DNA from: Thermohalobaculum sp039180675
GTDB lineage: Bacteria; Pseudomonadota; Alphaproteobacteria; Rhodobacterales; Rhodobacteraceae
Assembly: GCA_039180675.1 (NCBI GenBank)
Contig: JBCDDC010000011.1
Coordinates: 67,155 to 131,154, forward strand
Direction of reading: 5' to 3'
DNA: 64,000 nucleotides
Part shown: positions 43,909 through 51,832 of the stretch, one piece after another
Numbering within the stretch: position 1 is the stretch's first letter
Layout of the letters: every line of letters begins with the position of its first letter
The notes under the pieces: generated by a model
Databases searched by the model: none
Told to the model about the DNA's origin: nothing
What the model saw: only the letters and a program-made list of their open reading frames with translations
Translations under genes and position numbers: made by a program

Positions 43909-44373
43909 TCAGTTCGCCAGGATCAGGGCATCGGGCCAGTTCTTGTTGCCCTTGGTAATGAACAGCGCCTGCTTCTCGAGCCACTGCTTATGCACGTTCA
44001 TGTTGAGATTCAGGTAGAGCTTGTTGTCGACGATCCGGTAGATCTCGGGATTGATCGCAACCGGCCGCCCCTCGCCCTGAGCGATCGCCCAGGCGCAGTA
44101 GCCGCCGTATTGCGGGGCGAATTTCTCAGGATCGGCGGCGAACATGTCTCGGTGCTCAGCGCTCGCGAATAGCCATTTCGCACCCTTCCATTCGACCGCA
44201 TGCGCCTCGCTGCCCTTTATCGGCGCCGCGCCTGTGAAGTAGGAGACGACGTCATAGCCCTTCAGCGCATGCCCCTTCACGTCGGTAAAAATCTCGGGCT
44301 CGCGCAGCTCGCCTGCAAGGGCCGGGTTTGCGGCAGCGAGGGTGATCATGACGGCTGCGATCAGGCGGATCAT
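43909..44373 (-). CDS. Secreted YHS-domain protein
   Basis: The 154-aa product has a signal peptide (MIRLIAAVMITLAAANPALA) and a YHS-like domain (GHALKGYDVVSYFTG, KWLFASAEHRDMFAADPEKFAPQYGGYCAWAIAQG), a fold associated with heavy-metal binding in some proteins. It starts 43 bp after the hisH stop and may be read from the same transcript, but there is no obvious link to histidine synthesis. Confidence 0.85.
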   Translation of the reverse strand: MIRLIAAVMITLAAANPALAGELREPEIFTDVKGHALKGYDVVSYFTGAAPIKGSEAHAVEWKGAKWLFASAEHRDMFAADPEKFAPQYGGYCAWAIAQGEGRPVAINPEIYRIVDNKLYLNLNMNVHKQWLEKQALFITKGNKNWPDALILAN

Positions 44374-44416
44374 CCGGTCTCTCCTCTCGTTCGATTTCGC
44401 GTCTCAGAGTGTTGAA

Positions 44417-45043
44417 TTATGGCTGCCAGGTCAAGAAGTTGGCGATCAGGCGAAGGCCGACCTCCTGCGATTTCTCGGGGTGAAACTGGGTCCCGGCCAT
44501 ATTGTCGCGTGCCACCACGGCAGTCACCTCCTCGCCATGCCGCGTGAGGGCGACACGATGCGCCGGGTCACTGACGCGAAGATGGTAGGAGTGCACGAAA
44601 TAGGCATGCGCGCCAGCGCCTATCCCGTCGAACAGCGCGTGATCGGCCAGGTTAAGCTCGTTCCAGCCCATATGCGGGATCTTGAGCGTCTGGTCCTCGG
44701 GCTCGAGCCGGACGACATCGCCGGGGATCCAATCGAAGCCAGGCGTCTCGCCATGCTCGAGGCCGCGGGTCGCCATCAGCTGCATGCCGACGCAAATGCC
44801 GAGGAACGGATGACCGGCCTGAACCCGCCATTCTATCGCCTCGAACATCCCATCCACGGCAAAGAGGCCGCGGTAGCAATCGGCATAGGCGCCGACGCCG
44901 GGCAGGACGACGCGATCCGCCTTCGCCACCACCTCCGGGTCGGCGGTGACTAGGATATCGCTCTCCCGCCCGGCCATCCTCTGAAACGACTTCTGGGCCG
45001 AACGCAGATTGCCTGACCCGTAATCGATGATCGCGACCGTCAC
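44417..45043 (-). CDS. hisH: Imidazole glycerol phosphate synthase, glutaminase subunit
   Basis: HisH hydrolyses glutamine and channels ammonia to HisF in histidine synthesis. The 208-aa protein has VAIIDYGSGNLRS, the nucleophile cysteine in LGICVGMQLM, and His/Glu in GTQFHPEKSQ. The GTG start at 45043 overlaps the hisB stop (GTGA) and directly precedes the conserved N-terminus. Longer frames lack family character. hisA and hisF are not nearby in this window. Confidence 0.95.
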   Translation of the reverse strand: MTVAIIDYGSGNLRSAQKSFQRMAGRESDILVTADPEVVAKADRVVLPGVGAYADCYRGLFAVDGMFEAIEWRVQAGHPFLGICVGMQLMATRGLEHGETPGFDWIPGDVVRLEPEDQTLKIPHMGWNELNLADHALFDGIGAGAHAYFVHSYHLRVSDPAHRVALTRHGEEVTAVVARDNMAGTQFHPEKSQEVGLRLIANFLTWQP

Positions 45044-45627
45044 AGGGTGCCTTTGGTGGATGGGATCGCATCCGCCTTGCGCGGGTCCGGCTCGACAGCG
45101 GCACGCAGCGCCTGAGCGACCGATTTGAAGCTTGCCTCGGCGATATGGTGCGAATTGACGCCATAGAGCGCCCCGACATGCAGCGTGATGCCACCATTCA
45201 TCGCAAGCGCGGTAAAGAATTCGCGAACAAGCTCGGTGTCGAATGTGCCGATCTTCGGTGCGGTAAACGCCACATTCCAGACCAGGAACGGACGGCCGGA
45301 GAGATCCAGAGCGCAGCGCACCAGCGTCTCGTCCATTGGCAAAAGACACGATCCGTACCGCCGGATTCCACGCTTGTCGCCCAGCGCCTCCGCCAGCGCC
45401 TTGCCGAGCGAAATGCCAACATCTTCAACGGTGTGGTGGTCGTCTATATGCGTATCGCCCGTCGCCCGCACGTGCAGATCGATCAGTGAATGTCGGGCCA
45501 GTTGATCCAGCATGTGATCGAAGAACCCGACCCCGGTCTGGTTGTCGTACGAACCGGTTCCGTCGAGATCGACGTTCACTAAGATTTCCGTCTCGGCGGT
45601 TTTGCGGGTGATCGTTGCCTTGCGCAT
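45040..45627 (-). CDS. hisB: Imidazoleglycerol-phosphate dehydratase
   Basis: HisB dehydrates imidazoleglycerol phosphate to imidazoleacetol phosphate. The 195-aa monofunctional form has the manganese-binding motifs GVGFFDHMLDQLARH, DDHHTVEDVGI and LYGVNSHHIAEASFKS. The ATG at 45627 (MRKATITRKTAET) matches the family start. It is divergent from hslV, with about 106 bp between the starts. Confidence 0.96.
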   Translation of the reverse strand: MRKATITRKTAETEILVNVDLDGTGSYDNQTGVGFFDHMLDQLARHSLIDLHVRATGDTHIDDHHTVEDVGISLGKALAEALGDKRGIRRYGSCLLPMDETLVRCALDLSGRPFLVWNVAFTAPKIGTFDTELVREFFTALAMNGGITLHVGALYGVNSHHIAEASFKSVAQALRAAVEPDPRKADAIPSTKGTL

Positions 45628-45733
45628 TGCGGCGTCCTTTCCTTGCGCGGCCTCTCTACACGCGGTGCCTGCCGGTAGCAATCGGCTGCATTCTCGCTAT
45701 ATTTTCGCCTTGCTTGCAGGTGAGGACTTCGAG

Positions 45734-46291
45734 ATGGCAGAAGACGGCGTTTCCCGTTGGCATGGAACGACGATCGTTGCGGTGAAACGCGACGGCAAGG
45801 TTGCTGTTGCAGGCGACGGACAGGTGAGTCTCGGCAACACTGTGATTAAGGGCAACGCGCGCAAGGTGCGGCGGATCTCGCCCGGCGGGCATGATGTGGT
45901 GGTCGGCTTTGCGGGCGCGACGGCGGATGCATTCACCCTCCTCGAACGCCTCGAGAAGAAGCTTGAGGCAGCCCCGGGTCAGTTGATGCGGGCAGCGGTG
46001 GAACTCGCGAAGGACTGGCGTACAGACAAGTATCTCCGGAATCTGGAGGCTATGCTGATTGTCACAGACGGCGAGACGCTGCTGGTGATAACCGGCGTTG
46101 GCGATGTGTTGGAGCCCGACGGCGGCGTGACTGCGATCGGCTCCGGCGGCAACTTCGCGCTCGCTGCGGCAAAGGGGCTGATGGAAGGCGAGGGCGATGC
46201 TGAACAGATCGCGCGCAAGGCGCTCGATATCGCGGCGGAGATTTGTGTGTTCACCAACGGCAATGCGATTGTGGAAGTGATTGGCGGATAG
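45734..46291 (+). CDS. hslV: ATP-dependent protease HslVU, peptidase subunit
   Basis: HslV is the proteasome-like peptidase partner of the HslU ATPase. The 185-aa product has the catalytic threonine after a short propeptide (SRWHG before TTIVAVKRDGKVAVAGDGQVSLG), then NARKVRRI and the C-terminal ALDIAAEICVFTNGN. TGAGGA precedes the ATG at 45734. Unusually, hslU does not follow directly: an integral membrane protein gene lies between them. Confidence 0.95.
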   Translation: MAEDGVSRWHGTTIVAVKRDGKVAVAGDGQVSLGNTVIKGNARKVRRISPGGHDVVVGFAGATADAFTLLERLEKKLEAAPGQLMRAAVELAKDWRTDKYLRNLEAMLIVTDGETLLVITGVGDVLEPDGGVTAIGSGGNFALAAAKGLMEGEGDAEQIARKALDIAAEICVFTNGNAIVEVIGG

Positions 46292-46294
46292 CGT

Positions 46295-47398
46295 ATGACC
46301 CATGCCCCGATGATGATCGATCCATCAGGCCGCCCGCTGAAACGCCCGGGTTTCGAGGCGATTTTTGCCATAGGTCTCCTGTTTGTCTGGACCATCGTGA
46401 TGGGCGGGGTCTTCTCGATGATGGGCCGCGGACCGGAGATGGCGGAAGCCGTCGCCTGGCCGATGTTCGCGCTGATGGCACTCACCTGCTTCTGTTGGTG
46501 GTTCTGCGAGATCGTGGTTGGCCGCTGGCGGCTGATCTGGCCGGGCTCGGCGCTCGGGATTGTGGGTCCATTGTCGCTCGGCTTCGCGCTGGCACTTTCG
46601 ACGCCTGAGCTGCGTGGAGGGCCGTTCCTGCCGCGCCTTTCGATCATTTCCATGGTCGCGGGGATGGGTATGATCCCGTTCCTCTTCCGTTTCAAACTGC
46701 CGGGGCTGGTCTCACCGATCATCACCTTCTCGCTCGTCGGCCTGTTCCTCGAGCTCTATGGAGCGGATCAGAATCGTCTCATGGCAGTCGAGGGGTTCTC
46801 GCCGCGCGGGATCGTTGCCGCTCTCCTGAACGAGCCGCATTTCGTGGTGATCTTCGGGGTGTTGGGGCTCTTTGCCGCCGTCATGGCGCGGCGGCTGGAT
46901 ATGGACCTGCGCAAGGGCAATTTCGGGCTCGCGGCGGCGCGGCCGCTGCATTTGATCGGTGTCGGCGTCACCGCCTTGGTCAGCGGGCGTCTGATTGGGA
47001 TGCTGCCTGGCCCGCTTGATCTGATCGGGCTCACCATCCTGGCCGTTGGAGTTGTGCTCTGGACCCTGCGCATCAACCGCATGGCGGTTGGCACGGCGGC
47101 GCATCTGGCGATGACCAAGCCGCTGGTCTATGCGATCACGGTGCCGATGGGTGTCAACCTCGATATCTATGATTGGTCGATCCTTATCACCGCGATCGTC
47201 GTCATCTGGCTTGCAGCGTGGCCCTTTATGCATAAATGGTCGGCGAACATCGGCTGGACCCTCGGCCCCGGTGGCACGATCCCCCCTGATGACCGCGAAG
47301 GTTGGATCTGGCGCTACTGGCCGTATGCCGGGATGTCCATTTATGAGAAGGACGCAGATGACCAACCTGACGCCGCGCGAGATCGTATCGGAGCTTGA
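46295..47398 (+). CDS. Polytopic membrane protein between hslV and hslU
   Basis: The 367-aa protein has about nine to ten hydrophobic helices (for example GFEAIFAIGLLFVWTIVMGG and RLSIISMVAGMGMIPFLF) and ends in a soluble, charged C-terminus (DDREGWIWRYWPYAGMSIYEKDADDQ). I do not recognise a family. It starts 3 bp after hslV, and its last 41 bp overlap the hslU start, so the three are translated from one message. The hslU ribosome site lies inside this gene. Confidence 0.75.
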   Translation: MTHAPMMIDPSGRPLKRPGFEAIFAIGLLFVWTIVMGGVFSMMGRGPEMAEAVAWPMFALMALTCFCWWFCEIVVGRWRLIWPGSALGIVGPLSLGFALALSTPELRGGPFLPRLSIISMVAGMGMIPFLFRFKLPGLVSPIITFSLVGLFLELYGADQNRLMAVEGFSPRGIVAALLNEPHFVVIFGVLGLFAAVMARRLDMDLRKGNFGLAAARPLHLIGVGVTALVSGRLIGMLPGPLDLIGLTILAVGVVLWTLRINRMAVGTAAHLAMTKPLVYAITVPMGVNLDIYDWSILITAIVVIWLAAWPFMHKWSANIGWTLGPGGTIPPDDREGWIWRYWPYAGMSIYEKDADDQPDAARDRIGA

Positions 47399-48662
47399 CC
47401 GCTTTATCATCGGACAGGCCGATGCCAAGAAGGCCGTGGCGGTCGCGCTGCGCAACCGCTGGCGCCGACAGCGCCTGGAAGGCGATATAAAACAAGAGGT
47501 TAGCCCGAAGAACATCCTGATGATCGGGCCGACCGGCGTGGGCAAAACCGAAATCTCCCGCCGCCTCGCCAAACTCGCAAATGCACCTTTTCTGAAGGTA
47601 GAGGCCACCAAGTTCACAGAAGTTGGATATGTCGGCCGCGATGTCGACCAGATCGTGCGAGATCTGGTGGAGGCCGCCATCGTCATGACCCGCGACACCT
47701 GGCGCGAGGAGAAAAAGGCCGCCGCTCACACCGCCGCCGAGGACCGGGTGCTGGCCGCCCTGGTCGGCCAGAACGCCTCGGAGACCACGAAGAACGCGTT
47801 CCGCAAGAAGCTGCGCGACGGGCTGCTCGACGACACGGAGGTGGAGATCGAGATCGCCGACACCTCCAACCCCATGGCCATGCTGGACATGCCGGGGCTG
47901 CAGGGCCAGGCGGGCATGGCGAATCTGGGCGATCTGTTCGGCAAGGCGTTCTCGGGCCGCACCAAACGCAAGAAGATGAGCGTGGCCGACAGCTATCAGG
48001 TCCTGATCGACGAGGAGGCCGACAAGCTGCTGGATCAGGAGGAGATCACGCGCGCCGCCGTCGAGGCGGTGGAGGGCAACGGCATCGTCTTCCTCGACGA
48101 GATCGACAAGGTCTGTGCGCGGCAGGAGGCGCGCGGCGCCGATGTCTCGCGCGAAGGGGTGCAGCGCGACCTGCTGCCCCTGATCGAGGGCACGACGGTC
48201 GCCACCAAGCACGGCGCGATAAAGACCGACCATATCCTGTTCATCGCCTCCGGCGCCTTCCATATCGCCAAACCCAGCGACCTGTTGCCGGAGTTGCAGG
48301 GCCGCCTGCCGATCCGGGTGGAACTGCGCGCGCTGACCGAGGCGGACTTCATCCGCATCCTGACCGAGACGGATAATTCGCTTACGAAACAATACATTGC
48401 CATGATGGCGACCGAGGGCGTGACGGTGGAATTCTCGGACGACGGGGTCGCGGCGCTGGCCAAGATCGCGGCCGAAGTGAACGCCCAGGTCGAGAATATC
48501 GGGGCCCGCAGGCTCTATACCGTCATGGAAAAGGTCTTCGAGGAACTGAGCTTCACGGCGCCGGACCGCGAGGGCGAGACGGTGAAGATCGACGCCGCCA
48601 CGGTCGAAGCCTCACTGGGCGATCTGGCGAAGGCGGTGGATGTGTCGAGGTATGTTCTTTGA
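47358..48662 (+). CDS. hslU: ATP-dependent protease HslVU, ATPase subunit
   Basis: HslU unfolds substrates and feeds them to HslV. The 434-aa protein starts MTNLTPREIVSELDRFIIGQ and has Walker A GPTGVGKTE, KFTEVGYVGRDVDQIVRDL, the inserted I-domain (about 110-230), Walker B GIVFLDEIDKV and the sensor-2 region NIGARRLYTVMEKVFEEL. The C-terminus DVSRYVL is the tail that docks into HslV. The ATG at 47358 is the conserved start, although the frame stays open further upstream. Full length. Confidence 0.97.
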   Translation: MTNLTPREIVSELDRFIIGQADAKKAVAVALRNRWRRQRLEGDIKQEVSPKNILMIGPTGVGKTEISRRLAKLANAPFLKVEATKFTEVGYVGRDVDQIVRDLVEAAIVMTRDTWREEKKAAAHTAAEDRVLAALVGQNASETTKNAFRKKLRDGLLDDTEVEIEIADTSNPMAMLDMPGLQGQAGMANLGDLFGKAFSGRTKRKKMSVADSYQVLIDEEADKLLDQEEITRAAVEAVEGNGIVFLDEIDKVCARQEARGADVSREGVQRDLLPLIEGTTVATKHGAIKTDHILFIASGAFHIAKPSDLLPELQGRLPIRVELRALTEADFIRILTETDNSLTKQYIAMMATEGVTVEFSDDGVAALAKIAAEVNAQVENIGARRLYTVMEKVFEELSFTAPDREGETVKIDAATVEASLGDLAKAVDVSRYVL

Positions 48663-49342
48663 AGTATGGTTCGCTCGTAGTCTTTGTTTTTATTGGTGCT
48701 ACGCTCACTGTTGGCTACCTCGGTTTCGCATTCTACGTACTCGATATTTCAAACCAAAGTTTCTGGGAACTGAAACTAAATGAAAAAGGTGACTTCCTAG
48801 CCGGCGTTTGTGGTCCGGTAGCACTTATTTGGCTGATACTTGGAATCTTGATGCAAGGTTTTGAACTTAGAAATAGCATTACTGAAATCGAGAAAACGTC
48901 TAAGGCCAATATGCTCATAGCTGAAGTTGCTCAGAAAGAGTTTGATCAGCTAATGAAAGACCGTGCCAATGAAGAGACTAAAAGAAAGACTCAGTTGCAG
49001 CCAAGATTCATCCTGGCATCAGAAGGGGGCTCTGGAGGGACCCCTATCAGATCAAAGTTTGGACTTACAAACACAGGAGAGGTTGCAACAAATATAAAAT
49101 TTCAAATAGTATCAGAAGATAAAGTAGACATTGCTTTAAATATTAAAGAGAGAGATTCATTGCTGAAAAATGAAAAAATTCAGTTCGCTTTGATTGAGAC
49201 AAGACCCGCGGACTCCAAAAGTATTATATTGCTAGAAATATCATATGATGACTTGGAGGGAGATCGAGGTTCTTTTATGTTTGAACTTCATAGAAAGGTG
49301 GCGAAACCCTCTGTTCGCGGTGCTCGACCATTTAAGGGTTAA
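48659..49342 (+). CDS. A+T-rich membrane protein overlapping hslU, unknown function
   Basis: The 227-aa product has two N-terminal transmembrane segments (about 5-28 and 47-68), a coiled-coil-like stretch (RNSITEIEKTSKANMLIAEVAQKEFDQLMKDRANEE) and a polar C-terminal domain. It begins at a TTG that overlaps the hslU stop, with GAGGT upstream. Its base composition (runs like AATATAAAATTT) and A/T-ending codons are unlike every neighbour, a strong sign of transfer. I do not recognise a family; the two-helix plus coiled-coil layout occurs in several phage-defence and envelope proteins, but that is not evidence of function. Confidence 0.65.
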   Translation: MKYGSLVVFVFIGATLTVGYLGFAFYVLDISNQSFWELKLNEKGDFLAGVCGPVALIWLILGILMQGFELRNSITEIEKTSKANMLIAEVAQKEFDQLMKDRANEETKRKTQLQPRFILASEGGSGGTPIRSKFGLTNTGEVATNIKFQIVSEDKVDIALNIKERDSLLKNEKIQFALIETRPADSKSIILLEISYDDLEGDRGSFMFELHRKVAKPSVRGARPFKG

Positions 49343-49355
49343 TCCTCTAATTGTA

Positions 49356-49826
49356 TCACCCCCTACCTACAATCTCCGGATGCGTCTGGTTCGCCTTGTA
49401 CCTCGCATACCTGACCTTGTCGCAGATGCCGTGTTTCTCCAGTTTGGTCAATGTGGCTGAGGCGTAGCCGCGGGGGGCTGTCCAGCCCAGATCGTGGAGC
49501 GCGTCCTGCACCTCGGCGACTTTCACCACCCGTTTGCGGTTCCGGGCGAGGTAGTCGATCACCGCACGCTCACGCGACTCGTAGCGCTCGCTCGCGCCCC
49601 GGGCGTGGCGGACCGTGGCGCGCAGCTCGGCCATCTCGACCAGATGCTTGCTCCGCTCCTGCAGCGGGAGGGCGACATAGGTCGCGCGCGCCGCCTCGTA
49701 GAGATAGAGCACCTTGGATTCCTGGCTGCGCAACTGATCGCGCAGATCGTCGAGATGCAGACGCTCGCCTTTGACGTCGATGATCAGCCGGGCGAGGAGG
49801 GTGGATAATTGGGTATCGATGGACAT
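49356..49826 (-). CDS. Hypothetical protein, possibly DNA-binding
   Basis: The 156-aa protein has an N-terminal helical, coiled-coil-like half (QLSTLLARLIIDVKGERLHLDDLRDQLRSQESKVLYLYEAARATYVAL). The C-terminal half resembles a winged helix (RAVIDYLARNRKRVVKVAEVQDALHDLG...YASATLTKLEKHGICDKV). No named family is recognised. GGGAGA precedes the ATG at 49826. Two 13-bp near-identical direct repeats lie upstream in its promoter region, which suggests autoregulation. It is convergent with the A+T-rich gene. Confidence 0.6.
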   Translation of the reverse strand: MSIDTQLSTLLARLIIDVKGERLHLDDLRDQLRSQESKVLYLYEAARATYVALPLQERSKHLVEMAELRATVRHARGASERYESRERAVIDYLARNRKRVVKVAEVQDALHDLGWTAPRGYASATLTKLEKHGICDKVRYARYKANQTHPEIVGRG

Positions 49827-50229
49827 GCGCGATCTCCCGCTATTTTGCGCGGCGAAGTTGGGGCTCGGAGGGGGATTAACGGGAGACTGACAAATCGAGA
49901 CAAAAAATCAGTTAATTTTTGAGAAATCGCGACAAACTCCGAACTCGGGGATTCTCGGTTGCGCCGTTGGTCCGAGCGACACTGGCGGTGGAGGGCAGCG
50001 ACCGGCCTGGAGGGGGCTTCGGAGTGGTTGGGCGGTTTGGGGGTCAAAAGCATCGGTGGCGGGAGTGCTGCTGGCGGTATCGCCAAAGCGCCCTCCGGGG
50101 GAAGGTCGGGCGCTGCCCGGTGGTGCCCACCGGGCGGGGGTTGGGTCACGCGGGGTCGCGGGTTGTTGATGTGACGGTGAGCGGGGGCATCCCCATCTTT
50201 GTCTCAGAACAGAACACGGAGATTGAGAG
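49827..50229. promoter_or_regulatory. Intergenic region with operator-like repeats, a promoter and repeat copy B
   Basis: This 403-bp region has no gene that I can support. Near 49892-49904 and 49924-49936 are the direct repeats AAATCGAGACAAA and AAATCGCGACAAA, 32 bp apart (three helical turns). On the minus strand TTGTCT, 17 nt, GTTAAT overlaps the proximal repeat and could be the promoter of the 49826 gene. The segment from about 50082 to 50136 is the second copy of the GC-rich palindromic repeat. Confidence 0.55.
50082..50136 (-). repeat. Dispersed GC-rich palindromic repeat, copy B
   Basis: Inverted copy of the element at 24992-25052, differing at about 4 positions. The hairpin CCCGGTGG-GCA-CCACCGGG is perfect. 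In the second hairpin two stem positions differ, which shortens the stem. It again lies between divergently oriented genes. Confidence 0.75.
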
Positions 50230-50406
50230 ATGACCCACCACGCTCACGACCTCTTCGACGATGCGACCCCCACGGATGCGCCCGCGCTGAAGGACGTGCT
50301 GCTTCACCGGCTGATCCGGCGGGCGCCGGTGATCCGCGGTGTCTGGCGGCGCGACCGGCTCTACCTGCGCGGCGCGAGCCAGCAGGCCGAGGTGCCGCGG
50401 CCCTGA
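50230..50406 (+). CDS. Small hypothetical protein (58 aa)
   Basis: A 58-aa ORF starting MTHHAHDLFDDATPTDAPALKDVLLHRLIRR and continuing basic (VIRGVWRRDRLYLRGAS). GGAG lies 9 nt before the ATG, and third codon positions are strongly G/C. Arg-rich with an acidic start. I do not recognise it. It is convergent with the DUF1194 cluster. Confidence 0.5.
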   Translation: MTHHAHDLFDDATPTDAPALKDVLLHRLIRRAPVIRGVWRRDRLYLRGASQQAEVPRP

Positions 50407-50471
50407 GGCCGGGCCTGCGCGCCCGAGCCCCCCATGGGACGCGCGGCCGGCGATGAAAGTGAAAGGCTGCG

Positions 50472-50486
50472 GCCCGCCCGGCGGGC
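50472..50486 (-). terminator. Hairpin at the end of the DUF1194 cluster
   Basis: GCCCGC-CCG-GCGGGC directly follows the stop of the last DUF1194 gene (minus strand). A short T-containing stretch (CCTTTCACTTTC) follows after a gap. Confidence 0.45.
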
Positions 50487-51158
50487 TCAGCGCTGAAGCT
50501 CCGAGGTGAGGAGCGGGGGGTTGATCTCCCGCAACAGCTTGCGGAGGATCGCCTCCGGGTAGTCTTCGAAGCCCTGTGCGATTTCGACGAAGGCGCCCTC
50601 GCCCGCGATCACCTCCGAGATGAAATGCGCCTCCGGGTCGGGTTTGGCGCCCTTGATCACCAGACCGTTGATGACGTAGCCGCGGGCGGCGAGGCTTTCG
50701 GCCAGATCGCGGGGCGCGCGGCCCTCGTTGGAGACGCCGTCGCCCGAGACGTCGATCACCCGGCGGTCACAGGTCTGCGGCGCCTCGAGGCTGAGGGCCT
50801 CGGCGTGGGCCAGCGCCTCGCCGATGGCGGTGGAGTAGTTGCGCCAGATGCGCCGGGAGGCGGCGAGCTCCTCGCTGTAGGCGAGCGTGGAGGTGGCGTC
50901 GGTCAGGAGGCGCCAGGGCGTGACCTGGCGCTGGCGCGAGCGGCCGGACCACTGCATGTGGGTGATCAGGAGGCCGCCCTCGAGGCTCTCGACCGCCTCG
51001 ATCATGCGCGGGTCGGAGAACGCGTCGGCCAGCCCGTTGGCCTGGAGGCCGTATTCCTGCTGGTCGATGGAGCCCGAGACGTCGGTCGCGAGGATCAGCT
51101 CCAGCGCGCAGGCCATCGCCTGGCCGGGGAGGAAGGCGGCGAGCGCGAGCCACCTCAT
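50487..51158 (-). CDS. Secreted DUF1194 (vWA-like) protein, copy 3
   Basis: The 223-aa product has a signal peptide (MRWLALAAFLPGQAMA), then CALELILATDVSGSIDQQEYGLQ with a MIDAS-like DxSxS metal site, and DRRVIDVSGDGVSNEGRAPRDLAE, INGLVIKG and ILRKLLREI. DUF1194 proteins are periplasmic vWA-like domains of unknown function. It is the last of three tandem homologs, with its ATG overlapping the stop of the middle copy. Confidence 0.85.
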   Translation of the reverse strand: MRWLALAAFLPGQAMACALELILATDVSGSIDQQEYGLQANGLADAFSDPRMIEAVESLEGGLLITHMQWSGRSRQRQVTPWRLLTDATSTLAYSEELAASRRIWRNYSTAIGEALAHAEALSLEAPQTCDRRVIDVSGDGVSNEGRAPRDLAESLAARGYVINGLVIKGAKPDPEAHFISEVIAGEGAFVEIAQGFEDYPEAILRKLLREINPPLLTSELQR

Positions 51159-51832
51159 CGCTGGCCCACGATGGTCTGGGCGTTGATCTCGCGCAGGAGC
51201 TTGCCGGCCATGACGAAGCGGTACTCCTCGAAATCGCGGGCGATGGCGACGAAGGCGTCGGGTCCCTGCATCACGTGGGTTCGGTAGTAGATGGCGGGGT
51301 TGGGGAAGGCGCCGAGGATCACAAGCCCGTTGATCGTGATGCCGTCGAGCAGGCCCTGCTCGCGGAAATAGCCGGGCCCGACGCCGACATTGTTCTCGCC
51401 ATCGCCCGAGAGGTCGATCACCTGGCGCCCGCAGGCAGGCGCCGTGTCGAAGAGCCGTGCGCCGTATTCGAGCGCCTTGCCGACGGCGGTCGGGAACTCG
51501 GCATAGGGCCGTGTGTGGTTGCGCAGGCGCTGGGCGAAGGCGCGGATCGCCTCCGGGCTGTCGAGGATCGTCCAGCCGATCACCAGATCCTGCTGCTGGT
51601 AGCCCGACCACTCATAGGCGGTTGCCGCGATATGCGCGCCTTCGGGCGTCAGGATCGCCTCGATCACCTCTTCGCGCTCGAGCGCATAGGCGAGCCCTTC
51701 GAGCTGGAGGCGGTATTCGAGCGCGTTGACGCTGGAGGAGATGTCCATTCCGAGCGCGAGCGCGAGCTTGCAGAAGGCGGCGGCGGGCTGCGCGATCGTG
51801 ATCGCCGCGAGGAAGACGAGCGCGCGGATCAT
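51155..51832 (-). CDS. Secreted DUF1194 (vWA-like) protein, copy 2
   Basis: The 225-aa product has a signal peptide (MIRALVFLAAITIAQPAAA), then CKLALALGMDISSSVNALEYRLQ and CGRQVIDLSGDGENNVGVGPGYFRE. It is more diverged than copies 1 and 3 but keeps the DxSxS-type site and the NGLVI and KLLREI segments. It overlaps both neighbours by 4 bp. Confidence 0.85.
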   Translation of the reverse strand: MIRALVFLAAITIAQPAAAFCKLALALGMDISSSVNALEYRLQLEGLAYALEREEVIEAILTPEGAHIAATAYEWSGYQQQDLVIGWTILDSPEAIRAFAQRLRNHTRPYAEFPTAVGKALEYGARLFDTAPACGRQVIDLSGDGENNVGVGPGYFREQGLLDGITINGLVILGAFPNPAIYYRTHVMQGPDAFVAIARDFEEYRFVMAGKLLREINAQTIVGQR

